Shown: in pieces, positions 35,998 through 45,166 of the stretch
How positions within the stretch are numbered: position 1 is the stretch's first letter
Layout of the letters: each line of letters opens with the position of its first letter
Assembly: GCF_045689235.1 (NCBI RefSeq)
Contig: NZ_CP136864.1
Location: 682,001 to 746,000 of the forward strand
Length of the DNA: 64,000 nt
Direction of reading: 5' to 3'
Source of the DNA: Congregibacter variabilis
GTDB taxonomy: Bacteria > Pseudomonadota > Gammaproteobacteria > Pseudomonadales > Halieaceae
Made by a program: the position numbers and the translations under genes
Notes under the pieces: model-generated
What the model saw: the letters and a program-made list of their open reading frames with translations, nothing else
Databases searched by the model: none
Told to the model about the DNA's origin: nothing

Positions 35998-36003
35998 ATT
36001 GTA
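35998..36003 (-). promoter_or_regulatory. Probable -10 element of tRNA-Leu
   Basis: TACAAT on the minus strand ends 11 bp upstream of the tRNA 5' end. A weak TTCCCA lies 18 bp further upstream. It is supported mainly by position. Confidence 0.35.
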
Positions 36004-36159
36004 CCCACTCTACTGAGTGTATGGGAACGCAAAACAGCCCTCGTCCGCACATAACTTCAAGTTTTTTCCGCACTGAGGACAGCCAGGCAGCCTCAGCAAT
36101 CCAGGCGGTTTTTCGATATTAAGTGCTAAACTCAGTGCTCACCCTATATCGCCGTTGTG

Positions 36160-38994
36160 ATGTCAAAGCCTCTTCGCTTATCGCTGATCGCTGCACTTTT
36201 TATACTGCTACCTTTGCTATCGGCACTACTGGCATTGTGGATATCACCACCACTCACGCTTCGCGTGATCGACCTTGCCGTGAGGCAGTTCACCCCTTAC
36301 CAGTTGCAACTCACAAATCCGCGCCTCCACTGGTCGCCGTTTACTTTTCAGGCCGATCTGATGTTGGTTAACTATCGCGAGCAGCAGGGTCCTCCCCTGA
36401 TCGCTTTGCAAGCGGTGGACCTAGACATGTCTGCCCGGGAGCTACTCCTGGGTAATATCAGTCGCGGGCATTTCAGTGCCAATAACGTGACTTACTACCT
36501 GGACGATGAGTCCAGCAACCAAGCGATCAATATCGAGGGACTCCTCGCCCCGATTTCTCGTCTACCCATGGAAATTTCGGTGAGCTCCCTTCACCTCATT
36601 TCCCGAACAGACAACATCTGGATCTTTCCACTCTATGGGCTTGCTGCCACGAGAAGCACAGAAGGAAGCTGGGACATCGCCGCGCACGCAGATGTCGCTC
36701 AACGCTCTGTATCCTTGGCCGCCAAGGCTGACTGGCAGATCTTGAACAGCCAAGCCCACCGATTGAATGTGAGCGCCATTATCTCGGGACTCACTGAAGA
36801 CTCCGAACTGCGCGCCCAGGGATATGTCGATGCATCGGGGGCAGACCTTAGCTACGAGCTGGCTGTTGAAGGTCACTATGAGCGTGTGAGCGACTTTTTA
36901 CGCGCACTTGATGCCGAGGCGTATCAATTCGGCGGCAACCTCACCATCCGGGGGACACTCAGTGGAGATCTCAATGGGTATGCATTGACGCTCGACGAAC
37001 TCGGACTCAAAAAGCAAAGCGCTTTCGACTTTACGGCCTCTGGCACCATCGCTCGCCAAGGGAGCGATGAGGTGACCATGAACCTGCAGGCAAACGGGTT
37101 CGCCCGGCAGATGGATGGCCTCATACCCAGTGACGGGGTGCTCGCCGATCTACTCCTGCGCAGCGAGCTCGAACTCGAAGTTGCCGGCACTCTGGCCGCC
37201 CCACTATTAAAGCGAACTTCCCTCGTGCTTCATGGCGTTGGCCAGAGCCGTATCAGCCTCTCAAACCAGTCACAGACACTTCAACTAACAGAACTGTCGG
37301 CCCTTTCGCCCGAGCAAATCATGCACGCAGATCTTACCGGGACTGTCGGCGATCTGAGCGCGTTCCTGATGGCGAGTGGCGCCGACTTAGGTGGCGAGCT
37401 GATACAAAGCCAACTCAAGGGAGTCACGGGCAGGTTTACCGGCGAGGTCCACGGCACAGTCGATGATCTGCAGGTAGACCTGTCTAACATTGAGACGCTA
37501 CATCCGCTGTACCGCTTAACGGGAACCACGAGTGTGCTCTGGCACGAGAAGTTATTATCTGCGCCGTTGATCGAGCTTACTCTCGCCCAGAGGCAGGGTC
37601 ACGGGAGTATCGGCGCCAAGGGAACCATCGCAGAGCTTGCTACAGCCAAAGGGCTGGCTATGTATCTAACTCTGGATGAGTTTGAACTCGAACCGTTGCT
37701 TACACTGCTTGATGTGACCTCGCCACCCACTCTTGGCAGTGCTCAGGGCACTGCTCTGCTTACACGAGCCAGCGACACGCTGCGTCTGCGCGACGTGGAT
37801 CTAAGCATTAAGCCAAGCTTGGATACGACGTTTGGTATCACCGGCAATGGAAGTCTGATTAATGATGAACTTAGCGCCGATCTAAACATCAGCCTTGAGC
37901 AATTAGGGACCGACACCTGGCACGCCAAAACGTCACTCTCGACGGTGCCTGAGACAATGCAGGCGCGTCTGCGTTTACGACCCAATTACGCCACGCTCCT
38001 GTCTGATATTCAGCTTGGTGACACAAAAATACAGGCCGTTGCGACGGCAGACATTGACCGCAATGCGGTAGATAGACTGTCCCTCGATCTGTACACAGCG
38101 CAGTTGCACCTGGACGATTTTAGAAGCACCCCAGCCAGCCCGGCCATTAGCGATGAGCCCTGGAGCATTCAAGCGCTCAACCAATCTCTACCCGCCTACC
38201 CCGTCCACTTTAGCCTGAGAAGCGGACAAGTCACTGGTCCCTTGAGCCTTCTACAAGACCTGAGTCTTGCGATCGACACGGAACCGGGTCGTATCACCCT
38301 AAAAGAACTCGACACACGTTACGCCGGTGGCGAATTGATGATGCGTGGCAATATCGACTACCGCCTTACTCCTACCGCCATCAGCCTCGCAGGTAGAGGG
38401 ATTCGCGTACCTCTTGGCGCACTTACCGAAGACCTGGGTTTACAAGAGGATGTGAGTGGCGCTTTGAGTTTTCAGGGTGGTCTTGTGACCCGAGGTTCGA
38501 ATGCCCCTGATTGGCGCGGCAACCTTCAGGGTCGCGTGTCCACAGCCCTTAACGATGTAACAGTCAGTGGCGCAGCCTACGACCTGTTGATGAGCAACCT
38601 CCTGGCCTGGCTAGTGAGAGGCGCCGGCGAAAAAACCACGACGTTTAGCTGCACCATGGCACAGTTTGATATTACTGCAGGCGTTGCTCGCAGTGACAGC
38701 ATCTACATAGAAACTCCGCGCATGCTGGCCACGGGCAAGGCATCGATTGATCTTGCCCAAGACAAGCTCGACGTGCGCATCGAACCGCGCTCAAAGACGC
38801 GTGCGTTTCAGTTCCCCAGCGCTGTCCATATCAAGGGTCCAGTGAGCGACCCCCAGCTTCGTGTGTCGCCACTGCAGGCAAGCGCAGACCTTTCAGCACA
38901 GGCGCTGCTATTGCTTCCTAGCCTTACACTGAAACTGTTTGGTTTAGACGGCCCTGATAACCCCTACAGACCCTGCGAAACCGAGTCTCCCTAG
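36160..38994 (+). CDS. AsmA-family / DUF748-like envelope protein
   Basis: A 945-residue protein with one N-terminal membrane helix (about residues 7-27) and a long beta-rich periplasmic body of repeated strands, ending in an AsmA-like C-terminal module (TPRMLATGKASIDLAQDKLDVRIEPRSKT near 855). AsmA-like proteins bridge the periplasm and are implicated in phospholipid transport to the outer membrane. GTG at 36157 and ATG at 36160 are both possible starts; no clear ribosome site is seen. It is monocistronic between tRNA-Leu and a transporter gene. Confidence 0.85.
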   Translation: MSKPLRLSLIAALFILLPLLSALLALWISPPLTLRVIDLAVRQFTPYQLQLTNPRLHWSPFTFQADLMLVNYREQQGPPLIALQAVDLDMSARELLLGNISRGHFSANNVTYYLDDESSNQAINIEGLLAPISRLPMEISVSSLHLISRTDNIWIFPLYGLAATRSTEGSWDIAAHADVAQRSVSLAAKADWQILNSQAHRLNVSAIISGLTEDSELRAQGYVDASGADLSYELAVEGHYERVSDFLRALDAEAYQFGGNLTIRGTLSGDLNGYALTLDELGLKKQSAFDFTASGTIARQGSDEVTMNLQANGFARQMDGLIPSDGVLADLLLRSELELEVAGTLAAPLLKRTSLVLHGVGQSRISLSNQSQTLQLTELSALSPEQIMHADLTGTVGDLSAFLMASGADLGGELIQSQLKGVTGRFTGEVHGTVDDLQVDLSNIETLHPLYRLTGTTSVLWHEKLLSAPLIELTLAQRQGHGSIGAKGTIAELATAKGLAMYLTLDEFELEPLLTLLDVTSPPTLGSAQGTALLTRASDTLRLRDVDLSIKPSLDTTFGITGNGSLINDELSADLNISLEQLGTDTWHAKTSLSTVPETMQARLRLRPNYATLLSDIQLGDTKIQAVATADIDRNAVDRLSLDLYTAQLHLDDFRSTPASPAISDEPWSIQALNQSLPAYPVHFSLRSGQVTGPLSLLQDLSLAIDTEPGRITLKELDTRYAGGELMMRGNIDYRLTPTAISLAGRGIRVPLGALTEDLGLQEDVSGALSFQGGLVTRGSNAPDWRGNLQGRVSTALNDVTVSGAAYDLLMSNLLAWLVRGAGEKTTTFSCTMAQFDITAGVARSDSIYIETPRMLATGKASIDLAQDKLDVRIEPRSKTRAFQFPSAVHIKGPVSDPQLRVSPLQASADLSAQALLLLPSLTLKLFGLDGPDNPYRPCETESP

Positions 38995-39057
38995 GCATTA
39001 CGACGCACATACAGCGTGCTACACTCGCCCGCTCCAAGCTAGGAACTCAACATAAAA

Positions 39058-40407
39058 ATGGCGCAAGCTCGGGGCGAATTTTCTTCACGCTTTGGATTTA
39101 TCATGGCCGCAGCCGGCAGTGCTGTGGGACTTGGGAATATCTGGGGCTTTCCAACTCAGGCCGCCAGTAACGGTGGCGCTGCGTTTCTTATCGTATACCT
39201 CATCCTGGCCTTCGTCCTTGCCTATCCCGCACTCATGGCCGAACTGGTGCTCGGGAGACACGCCCACGCCAATGCCGTCACCGCATTAAAGGGCACCAGT
39301 ACCAGGCCCCTTTTGAGAAACATCGGCGCGACAGCGGGCATTGTCGGGTTCATCGTTGCGAGTTTAATTTTAAGTTTTTACGCTATCGTCGCGGGATGGA
39401 TGATCGCGCACTGTCTTTCGTCACTCGCTGCGCTCGTGGGCGCCGACGACCTGGCAGGCTGGCTGGTAGGTTTCTCGCTCCCGCGTAACGTTTTGTTTAT
39501 GACGCTATTTATGGGGCTAACTATTGCCATCATTTCAGCCGGGGTGCGCGATGGCATCGAGCGCTGGTCTAGCCGACTCATGCCGCTGCTGCTAATCACG
39601 CTGTTCTCCCTGGTGGCTTACGTTTTAACCCTTGACGGTGCAACTGAGGGTTTAAAGGTTTACCTCATGCCTGACTTTGAGAGTGCGTTTTCTCCCCAGC
39701 TCATAATCAAGGCCTTGGGTTCTGCATTTTTCTCTCTATCTTTGGGTGTCGGCACCATGTTGATCTATGGCTCCTACATAAGCGACAAAGAAAACCTTCC
39801 GGTCGCTGGCGGCCTGGTAACGGCAGTAGATATTGGCATCGCCGTACTCGCGGGTTTTTTGGTGCTCCCCGCAATGTATGTAGCGTTGAACAACGGCGTA
39901 GAAATCTTTGCCGCTGACGGAAGTCTGCTATCAGAGGACACGCTGATATTTACCGTTTTGCCAGAGTTGTTTTCCAATATGGGAATGGCGGGCGGCGTAG
40001 TGTCGCTGACTTTCTTTTTCCTGATGAGTATCGCCGCTCTCACCTCGTCCATATCCATGCTCGAAGTGCCGGTAGCCTACACCATCGAAAACCACGGGGT
40101 TGAGCGTCACAAAGCCGTACTGGTTATCGGGATACTCATTGCTCTGGTCAGCCTCGTGATCTTGCTTAACTTCGCTTCGTTATTTGGATTGGTGATCGCA
40201 TTCACTACGCGCTACAGCCAGCCATTGTTAGGTTTTGTGTTCTGCATTTATGTGGGCTGGATCTGGCACCGAGACTCGGTGCTGGGCGAACTTAAGAAGG
40301 GAGCTCCCGATATAGCCCATGGACTGTTCTGGAAGATTTGGCCATGGCATCTGCGTCTTGTGTGCCCCGCAATCATCCTGCTGATTTTCGTGCAGTCTTT
40401 ACGCTAA
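39058..40407 (+). CDS. Neurotransmitter:sodium symporter family transporter
   Basis: A 449-residue LeuT-fold transporter of 11-12 helices. FIMAAAGSAVGLGNIWGFPTQAASNGG near residue 14 is the unwound first helix that binds sodium and substrate; ALGSAFFSLSLGVGTMLIYGSY near 219 is helix 6. Bacterial members import amino acids or related amines. It is 30 bp upstream of exosortase H but probably not functionally tied to it. Confidence 0.92.
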   Translation: MAQARGEFSSRFGFIMAAAGSAVGLGNIWGFPTQAASNGGAAFLIVYLILAFVLAYPALMAELVLGRHAHANAVTALKGTSTRPLLRNIGATAGIVGFIVASLILSFYAIVAGWMIAHCLSSLAALVGADDLAGWLVGFSLPRNVLFMTLFMGLTIAIISAGVRDGIERWSSRLMPLLLITLFSLVAYVLTLDGATEGLKVYLMPDFESAFSPQLIIKALGSAFFSLSLGVGTMLIYGSYISDKENLPVAGGLVTAVDIGIAVLAGFLVLPAMYVALNNGVEIFAADGSLLSEDTLIFTVLPELFSNMGMAGGVVSLTFFFLMSIAALTSSISMLEVPVAYTIENHGVERHKAVLVIGILIALVSLVILLNFASLFGLVIAFTTRYSQPLLGFVFCIYVGWIWHRDSVLGELKKGAPDIAHGLFWKIWPWHLRLVCPAIILLIFVQSLR

Positions 40408-40437
40408 CAACTTTGACCTCTGTGTAGGCAGCAAATC

Positions 40438-40932
40438 GTGCACCGCTTCATCGTATTGTTCTCGGCAATTCTTCTTGGGCTGTTTACGCTGGAACTACTT
40501 GGCCCGATACAGGCTGCCGTGATCCAGCCCTTCACCGGTTGGCTCGCTGATATCAGCGCCGCCATCATCATTCCGTTTGACGAAAACGTGTATGCCAGCG
40601 GGCGTGTTATCAGTCACACACAAACAGGATTCGCGGTGTCCATAGAGGCCGGTTGTAACGGCGTAGAAGCAGCCATAGTCCTCATCGCAGGCGTTCTGGC
40701 GTTTCCTGCGCACTGGCGTCGAAAACTTGTGGCGATCACCCTTGGATTTCTCGCTATTCAGGTGATGAACATCGCCAGAATCATCAGCCTGTTTTATCTT
40801 GGCCAATGGAACATGGACGCTTTTACCTGGACCCACCTCTATTTGTGGCCTGTGCTCATCATGCTTGATGTGCTCGTCGTGTTCATGCTCTATCTGCGCT
40901 ATCTATCCCAGAATCCGACGGCCGAGACATGA
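40438..40932 (+). CDS. xrtH: Exosortase H (IPTLxxWG-CTERM type)
   Basis: A 164-residue, GTG-started membrane protein with about 6 helices. The exosortase catalytic set is visible: C73 in EAGCNGVEA, R114 in MNIARIISLFY and H133 in WTHLYLW. Small size and the NGVEA form fit XrtH, which processes proteins with IPTLxxWG-CTERM tails during export. No such target tail is encoded in this window, so its substrates lie elsewhere. It overlaps the next gene by 4 bp. Confidence 0.85.
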   Translation: MHRFIVLFSAILLGLFTLELLGPIQAAVIQPFTGWLADISAAIIIPFDENVYASGRVISHTQTGFAVSIEAGCNGVEAAIVLIAGVLAFPAHWRRKLVAITLGFLAIQVMNIARIISLFYLGQWNMDAFTWTHLYLWPVLIMLDVLVVFMLYLRYLSQNPTAET

Positions 40933-41564
40933 TTGACTGGCTGGGCAATCGCCCTTTGCTGCGGTTCACGCTAACGGTGTTCGCTCTTTTGCCCGTTTGT
41001 TTCTTAATCTGGTATTACCTCGGTAACTTCATCGCCGCTCCCGCGGTAGTGCTCATAGAGCCTGTGTTGCTTGGATGGTTAGGCGATACCATTGCCAGCG
41101 TGGGCCTGCGCGGCACAGACATGCTGGTGATGACTCATTATGGCGAAACCGGTGGCCTGATCATGTCTCACACAGAAGCTGGCAACCAACTCGCCTATCC
41201 CGTCAACACAAGGACACTGTCCTACTCCATACCCTTTTTTACGGCCCTGCACATTGCCACCCCCATGCGTGCCAGCTGGGAACGGTTTGCATGGTGCCTG
41301 CTGGGATTGTGGTTACTTCTGGCGATTGGGCTCATCAGCACCACGCTGAAGGATCTGATGCTCGGTTTGGGCGCAGTGTTCATGGGTCACGAGGCAGTGC
41401 CACCAACCGATGCCATCGCCTTGCTCTACCAGTTTTCTACTCTGATGGTGCCGCCTTTGGCACCTGTGCTTTTGTGGGCCTACACCGCCAAGGACTCGCC
41501 GGCTTTCATCGGCTTGCTACCGGATTCTTTAAAACCCGCCCAAGACAAAGACAGCAATATCTGA
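40929..41564 (+). CDS. Exosortase H-associated membrane protein
   Basis: A 211-residue protein with about four helices. It starts 4 bp inside the xrtH stop and has GLIMSHTEAGNQLAYPVNTRTLSYSIPFFTALHIAT, matching the protein that routinely accompanies XrtH. The role is unknown; partnership with the exosortase is inferred from coupling. Confidence 0.75.
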   Translation: MIDWLGNRPLLRFTLTVFALLPVCFLIWYYLGNFIAAPAVVLIEPVLLGWLGDTIASVGLRGTDMLVMTHYGETGGLIMSHTEAGNQLAYPVNTRTLSYSIPFFTALHIATPMRASWERFAWCLLGLWLLLAIGLISTTLKDLMLGLGAVFMGHEAVPPTDAIALLYQFSTLMVPPLAPVLLWAYTAKDSPAFIGLLPDSLKPAQDKDSNI

Positions 41565-41648
41565 TCGCGCAGCAACCAGGGCTTGCCGCCGCAAGTCGCA
41601 TAGTTGGTGCAATCCTTGGTACAGCCGCGGCACGGTAGCCTTGAGGTA

Positions 41649-42668
41649 TCACCCGACATTGCTTAGTGCTCCTTTGTTTGTTGCCTGACGATTGAGCTCC
41701 GCCTGGAACTCGGCACCGCGTTCTTCCAATACTGCCTGTAACGCTTTCTCCATCAAATGCCTGGCCTGACCGGTGTAAGCATAAATACAGGAGTGCACCG
41801 CAGCATCGTGCCAATTATCGATAGAGCAGGACGCTGAATACTCCTCAAAACTCACCAGCGCGGTGATGAGGTCAGATATGTGCTTGGGACATTCACAATC
41901 GAGGGTGCTCTTCAGGTTGGCTGCCGCGGCCAGATCAGCAGCGTTGAACTGACGGTCTTTACCCGGCATCAAGTCACCAAGATTGCCTTCACCCACGTGT
42001 ACCGCAGACTCCGCCACCCCTCGCGCTATTTCAAATGCTAACTTCCCGGCATCGGGCGGAAATTCCATGACAGCTATTTGAGCCTTCTCCAACTCCTCTA
42101 GCCAGTGGGCATTTCCAAAGCGGTACGCGACGATAATACGGGAGGCTACTCCAGCCTTTTGGAACTGTTGCAGCTTCGCGACCTGTGCACTTCCCAAGGA
42201 GCTACACTCGACCACCAACACATCGTTAACTTCTAATGTGTCGAAGGCTTGCTCGTCCATGTCTGCCAGCTCGGTACGCGCAAGATGCGCACTTACATTA
42301 CTGACACAGCCCTGGTGCTTGTCCAGCCAGTCGCACAAAGCAACACCAAGAAAGACAGCTCGAGGTTTTGCCGGGGTATCGCTACCACGGTTTCGCAGGC
42401 CTCTTTGACGCAATAGCATTTCCAGCGTCTTTCGCTCGGACTTTGCTATCTCGCCGATGCGCGCACCATCACCCACGAGCGACGCGATCAGCTGCAGATG
42501 CTCGAGATCCGACTGCGTGTACTGTCGACGTCCTGTTGGCGATTTGTGGCTTGCGCCCAATCCGTAGCGACGCTCCCATACCCGCAAGGTGTCGGGCTTG
42601 AGGCCCGTGAGGCGAGCAACTGTGCCAATACCGTAAAGGGGACGAGGTTCAAACAAGGCAGCATTCAT
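41649..42668 (-). CDS. MerR-family regulator, CarH/LitR-like with degenerate cobalamin domain and Cys/His-rich tail
   Basis: A 339-residue regulator. The MerR helix-turn-helix (about 11-85: YGIGTVARLTGLKPDTLRVWERRYG) is of the CarA/CarH/LitR light-regulator type. The middle (about 103-220) resembles a Rossmann B12-binding domain (PRAVFLGVALCDWL; DVLVVECSSLG), but the base-off DxHxxG cobalamin motif and the preceding four-helix bundle are absent. A C-terminal segment has C258, C260, H263, C281, H287, H292 and C294, suggesting metal or cluster binding. It is divergent from a sigma factor gene and close to a photolyase gene, as in LitR clusters. Confidence 0.8.
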   Translation of the reverse strand: MNAALFEPRPLYGIGTVARLTGLKPDTLRVWERRYGLGASHKSPTGRRQYTQSDLEHLQLIASLVGDGARIGEIAKSERKTLEMLLRQRGLRNRGSDTPAKPRAVFLGVALCDWLDKHQGCVSNVSAHLARTELADMDEQAFDTLEVNDVLVVECSSLGSAQVAKLQQFQKAGVASRIIVAYRFGNAHWLEELEKAQIAVMEFPPDAGKLAFEIARGVAESAVHVGEGNLGDLMPGKDRQFNAADLAAAANLKSTLDCECPKHISDLITALVSFEEYSASCSIDNWHDAAVHSCIYAYTGQARHLMEKALQAVLEERGAEFQAELNRQATNKGALSNVG

Positions 42669-42700
42669 AGGTCAGTCTCATGTGGTTTCAGTGTAGTTAC

Positions 42701-42756
42701 GCGACAAAAGCTGTACTAGATCTAGGGATCAACCCCCTATGTCTATATTTTGTCGC
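42701..42756. promoter_or_regulatory. Inverted repeat in the regulator-sigma divergent promoter
   Basis: GCGACAAAA (42701-42709) and TTTTGTCGC (42748-42756) are perfect 9-bp inverted arms 38 bp apart. Between them lies CTAGATCTAG, a 10-bp palindrome (42716-42725). Downstream are GGACA-AA-TGTCC (42768-42779) and a TCCAATT direct repeat. The layout suggests operator sites for the MerR regulator or for a sigma-dependent promoter. Confidence 0.5.
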
Positions 42757-42844
42757 AGCAATACCCGGACAAATGTCCAATTAGGCTATCCAATTCACGA
42801 CAAGCTCCCGTATACCTATACAACAAGTTATAGAGGTGGACGAA

Positions 42845-44143
42845 GTGGAATCGCTTGCAGTAGAAACCGAAGATCGTGATCTTGAACGCCTGTTCTCTGA
42901 GGCCCGTCGTTATCCGCTCCTGACAGGAGAACAGGAAAAGTCCATTGATGGCGACAAATGGGTCGCCGTCAGGGAGCTCCAGCGCCTTTTGACCCGCGAT
43001 GCAGCAGCGTTACATTACCTGCGTGCGTGGAGCAGAAATACGGCGCTGACTCCACTGGACATCGCCTACTTCGTAAACCGGGAGCATCACTTCATTTTGC
43101 GGCGAGAGCTGGCCAGCTACATGGCTGACGGCAAGCAGGCCGATCGCATGGAAGCTCTGCATAGCGCACTGCAGAAAAAACGCGCTGTGCGGACCCTGGA
43201 TCAGAGAATGGAAGAGTTGGAGCTGCCGGCGAGTCTCGCCGTCGGGCTTGCTGTAGTGGTTTTGCGACTTGATGGTGTCAAGCTACAAGACAGCGTCGCC
43301 GACGCGCTGCAGCAGTGGTCTACGTATTGGTCACAGACCGAAAAGCGCCCGACGGAGCCTTTGGATCCGCAGATCCGCGGCGAGCTAATCGCCTATCTCG
43401 AGCGCTACTCCGATGCGCGGGATACGCTAACCATGCACAACCTGCGCCTTGTGTACTCGATTGCCGGACGCTATCGCGGTAAGGGCGTTAATTATCTGGA
43501 TCTCATTCAGGAAGGCACCTTGGGCTTGATCCGCGCCGCAGAAAAGTACGACCACAGCAAGGGGTTTCGCTTTAGCACCTACTGTTTTAACTGGATAACC
43601 CAGGCTATTCGCCGTCATGTAGGCGATACCGGAGGTCTGATCCGTTATCCGACCCACGTGCAGGAGCAAGTCAACAAGCTCTATCGCTTGCGCATAACCG
43701 AAAAGCAGCGAACTGGAGAAGAGCCCGGGGATGCAGCGCTTGCCGAGGCCGCGGGATTGTCCCTGGAGAAGACGCGAGACCTGTTGCAGCTGCGTAACCT
43801 GGGTGTATCACTGGACGCTCCCCAGTACGATGATGAGGATGGAACACTGCTGGACACCATTAGCGGCGGACCTTTCGACACCTCAGAGTCAGAGGCCGAA
43901 ACAGAGTCCCTTCACGACAGGCTGATTCTCGAGATGCAGGGACTGGATCAGGCGGAGCGCGAAGTGGTGATTGCTCGCTGGGGCCTGCACGACGGCCCGC
44001 CTCTTTCCCGCGCCGAAATCGCTGATCGTATGTCCGTGAGTCGTGAGTGGGTACGTCAGCTGGAAAGAGCAGCGCTGACCAAGCTCAGCGGCAACGAGCG
44101 CATCCGCGCAGCGTTTGCCGACTACATTGATGCGAGCAACTGA
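42845..44143 (+). CDS. RpoD-like (sigma-70 family) alternative sigma factor
   Basis: A sigma factor of about 432 residues, GTG start at 42845 with GAGG 8 nt before; a GTG 9 bp upstream is too close to that site. Region 2 is clear (NLRLVYSIAGRYRGKGVNYLDLIQEGTLGLIRAAEKYD; FRFSTYCFNWITQAIRRHV), then region 3 and region 4 with the HTH LSRAEIADRMSVSREWVRQLERAAL. The -10 recognition helix has TQAIRRHVGDTGGLIRYP rather than the housekeeping TRAIADQARTIRIP, so promoter preference is probably altered. It is divergent from the MerR regulator and most likely drives light or stress genes. Confidence 0.88.
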   Translation: MESLAVETEDRDLERLFSEARRYPLLTGEQEKSIDGDKWVAVRELQRLLTRDAAALHYLRAWSRNTALTPLDIAYFVNREHHFILRRELASYMADGKQADRMEALHSALQKKRAVRTLDQRMEELELPASLAVGLAVVVLRLDGVKLQDSVADALQQWSTYWSQTEKRPTEPLDPQIRGELIAYLERYSDARDTLTMHNLRLVYSIAGRYRGKGVNYLDLIQEGTLGLIRAAEKYDHSKGFRFSTYCFNWITQAIRRHVGDTGGLIRYPTHVQEQVNKLYRLRITEKQRTGEEPGDAALAEAAGLSLEKTRDLLQLRNLGVSLDAPQYDDEDGTLLDTISGGPFDTSESEAETESLHDRLILEMQGLDQAEREVVIARWGLHDGPPLSRAEIADRMSVSREWVRQLERAALTKLSGNERIRAAFADYIDASN

Positions 44144-44168
44144 GCCATTGATGCAATGGCGTGGAGAT

Positions 44169-45059
44169 CTAGCTGCTGGTCGATTCAATGCGCTCCAGCG
44201 CTAGGTCCAATCGGGGATATGAAAACTCAAAGCCTGCACTGCTCAAGCGAGCGGGCAACACCTTCTGGCCGGTAATGAGGAGCTCATCGGCCATTTCTCC
44301 TACCATTGCTCGCATCAAAAATCCGGGCATAGGGATCGCCAGCAGTGTGCGATGCACCTGGCGCATTGCCTGACAGAATTGCCGGCTTGTCACTGCCTCC
44401 GGGGCTGTCACATTTATGACGCCAGACAGATCCGGGCTCTGAAGAGCAAAACAGAATGCTGACACGACGTCGTCTCGGTGGACCCAGCTCAACCATTGCT
44501 GCCCATCACCTATCCAATTGGCCACGCCCATGCGAAAGGGCTGTGCCATCTGCGGGTACGCGCCACCGCCGGTATCGAGCACCACACCAAGACGCAGCAG
44601 AGACAGTCGAGCGCCTCCCGCTGCTTCGGTAGCGGCCAACTCCCACTCCCGGCACAGTCCCGCCGCAAAGCCCTTCCCCGGTGGCGAGCTCTCAGTGAGC
44701 TCTTCGTTCTTTTGTGGACCGTAGAAACCAATAGCACTCGCGTTGAGCCAAATCGACGGCGGGTTCGTGGTGCTTTGAAAGTACTCTCCCAATGCCCGCG
44801 TCAAATCTACACGACTGGCGATCATCTCTTGCTTATAGGCAGCGGTCCACCGCTTGCCGGCAAGCGACGCTCCTGCGAGGTTAATAACTGCATCGATGGT
44901 CGAACTCAGTGAGGGGAGTGTCTGTACGTATTCCACCCCCGGCAGTTGCTTTGGCGCTGATTGACGCGTCAGGACGCTGACATCATGCCCTCTTTGCAGC
45001 AGCGCGGGTATTAATGCCTCACCAATAAATCCCGTGCCGCCCGTAACCAGAATATTCAT
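44169..45059 (-). CDS. TIGR01777-family NAD-dependent epimerase/SDR
   Basis: A 296-residue extended short-chain dehydrogenase of the YfcH/TIGR01777 type. NILVTGGTGFIGEALIPALLQRGHDVSVLTR at the N-terminus binds NAD(P), ASAIGFYG near 110 replaces the usual YxxxK, and the C-terminal RLSSAGFEFSYPRLDLALE is typical. Members of this family recur next to LitR and photolyase genes; the reaction is unknown. It is convergent with the sigma factor gene and divergent from the sirtuin gene. Confidence 0.88.
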   Translation of the reverse strand: MNILVTGGTGFIGEALIPALLQRGHDVSVLTRQSAPKQLPGVEYVQTLPSLSSTIDAVINLAGASLAGKRWTAAYKQEMIASRVDLTRALGEYFQSTTNPPSIWLNASAIGFYGPQKNEELTESSPPGKGFAAGLCREWELAATEAAGGARLSLLRLGVVLDTGGGAYPQMAQPFRMGVANWIGDGQQWLSWVHRDDVVSAFCFALQSPDLSGVINVTAPEAVTSRQFCQAMRQVHRTLLAIPMPGFLMRAMVGEMADELLITGQKVLPARLSSAGFEFSYPRLDLALERIESTSS

Positions 45060-45081
45060 GAAGCCATCCCTAAAAGTGTCT

Positions 45082-45102
45082 GCGGATAGTTACCCTATCC
45101 GC
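45082..45102. promoter_or_regulatory. Inverted repeat between the epimerase and sirtuin-photolyase genes
   Basis: GCGGATAG and CTATCCGC form perfect 8-bp arms around TTACC in the 107-bp divergent promoter region. On the minus strand a TTGATC element lies just upstream, so the repeat falls in promoter-spacer position as MerR operators do. Confidence 0.45.
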
Positions 45103-45166
45103 TTCAATTTGGATCAAAAGTTAGACAGACGATCCGACCGTAGCCAACGCAACGTATAGTGCCACG

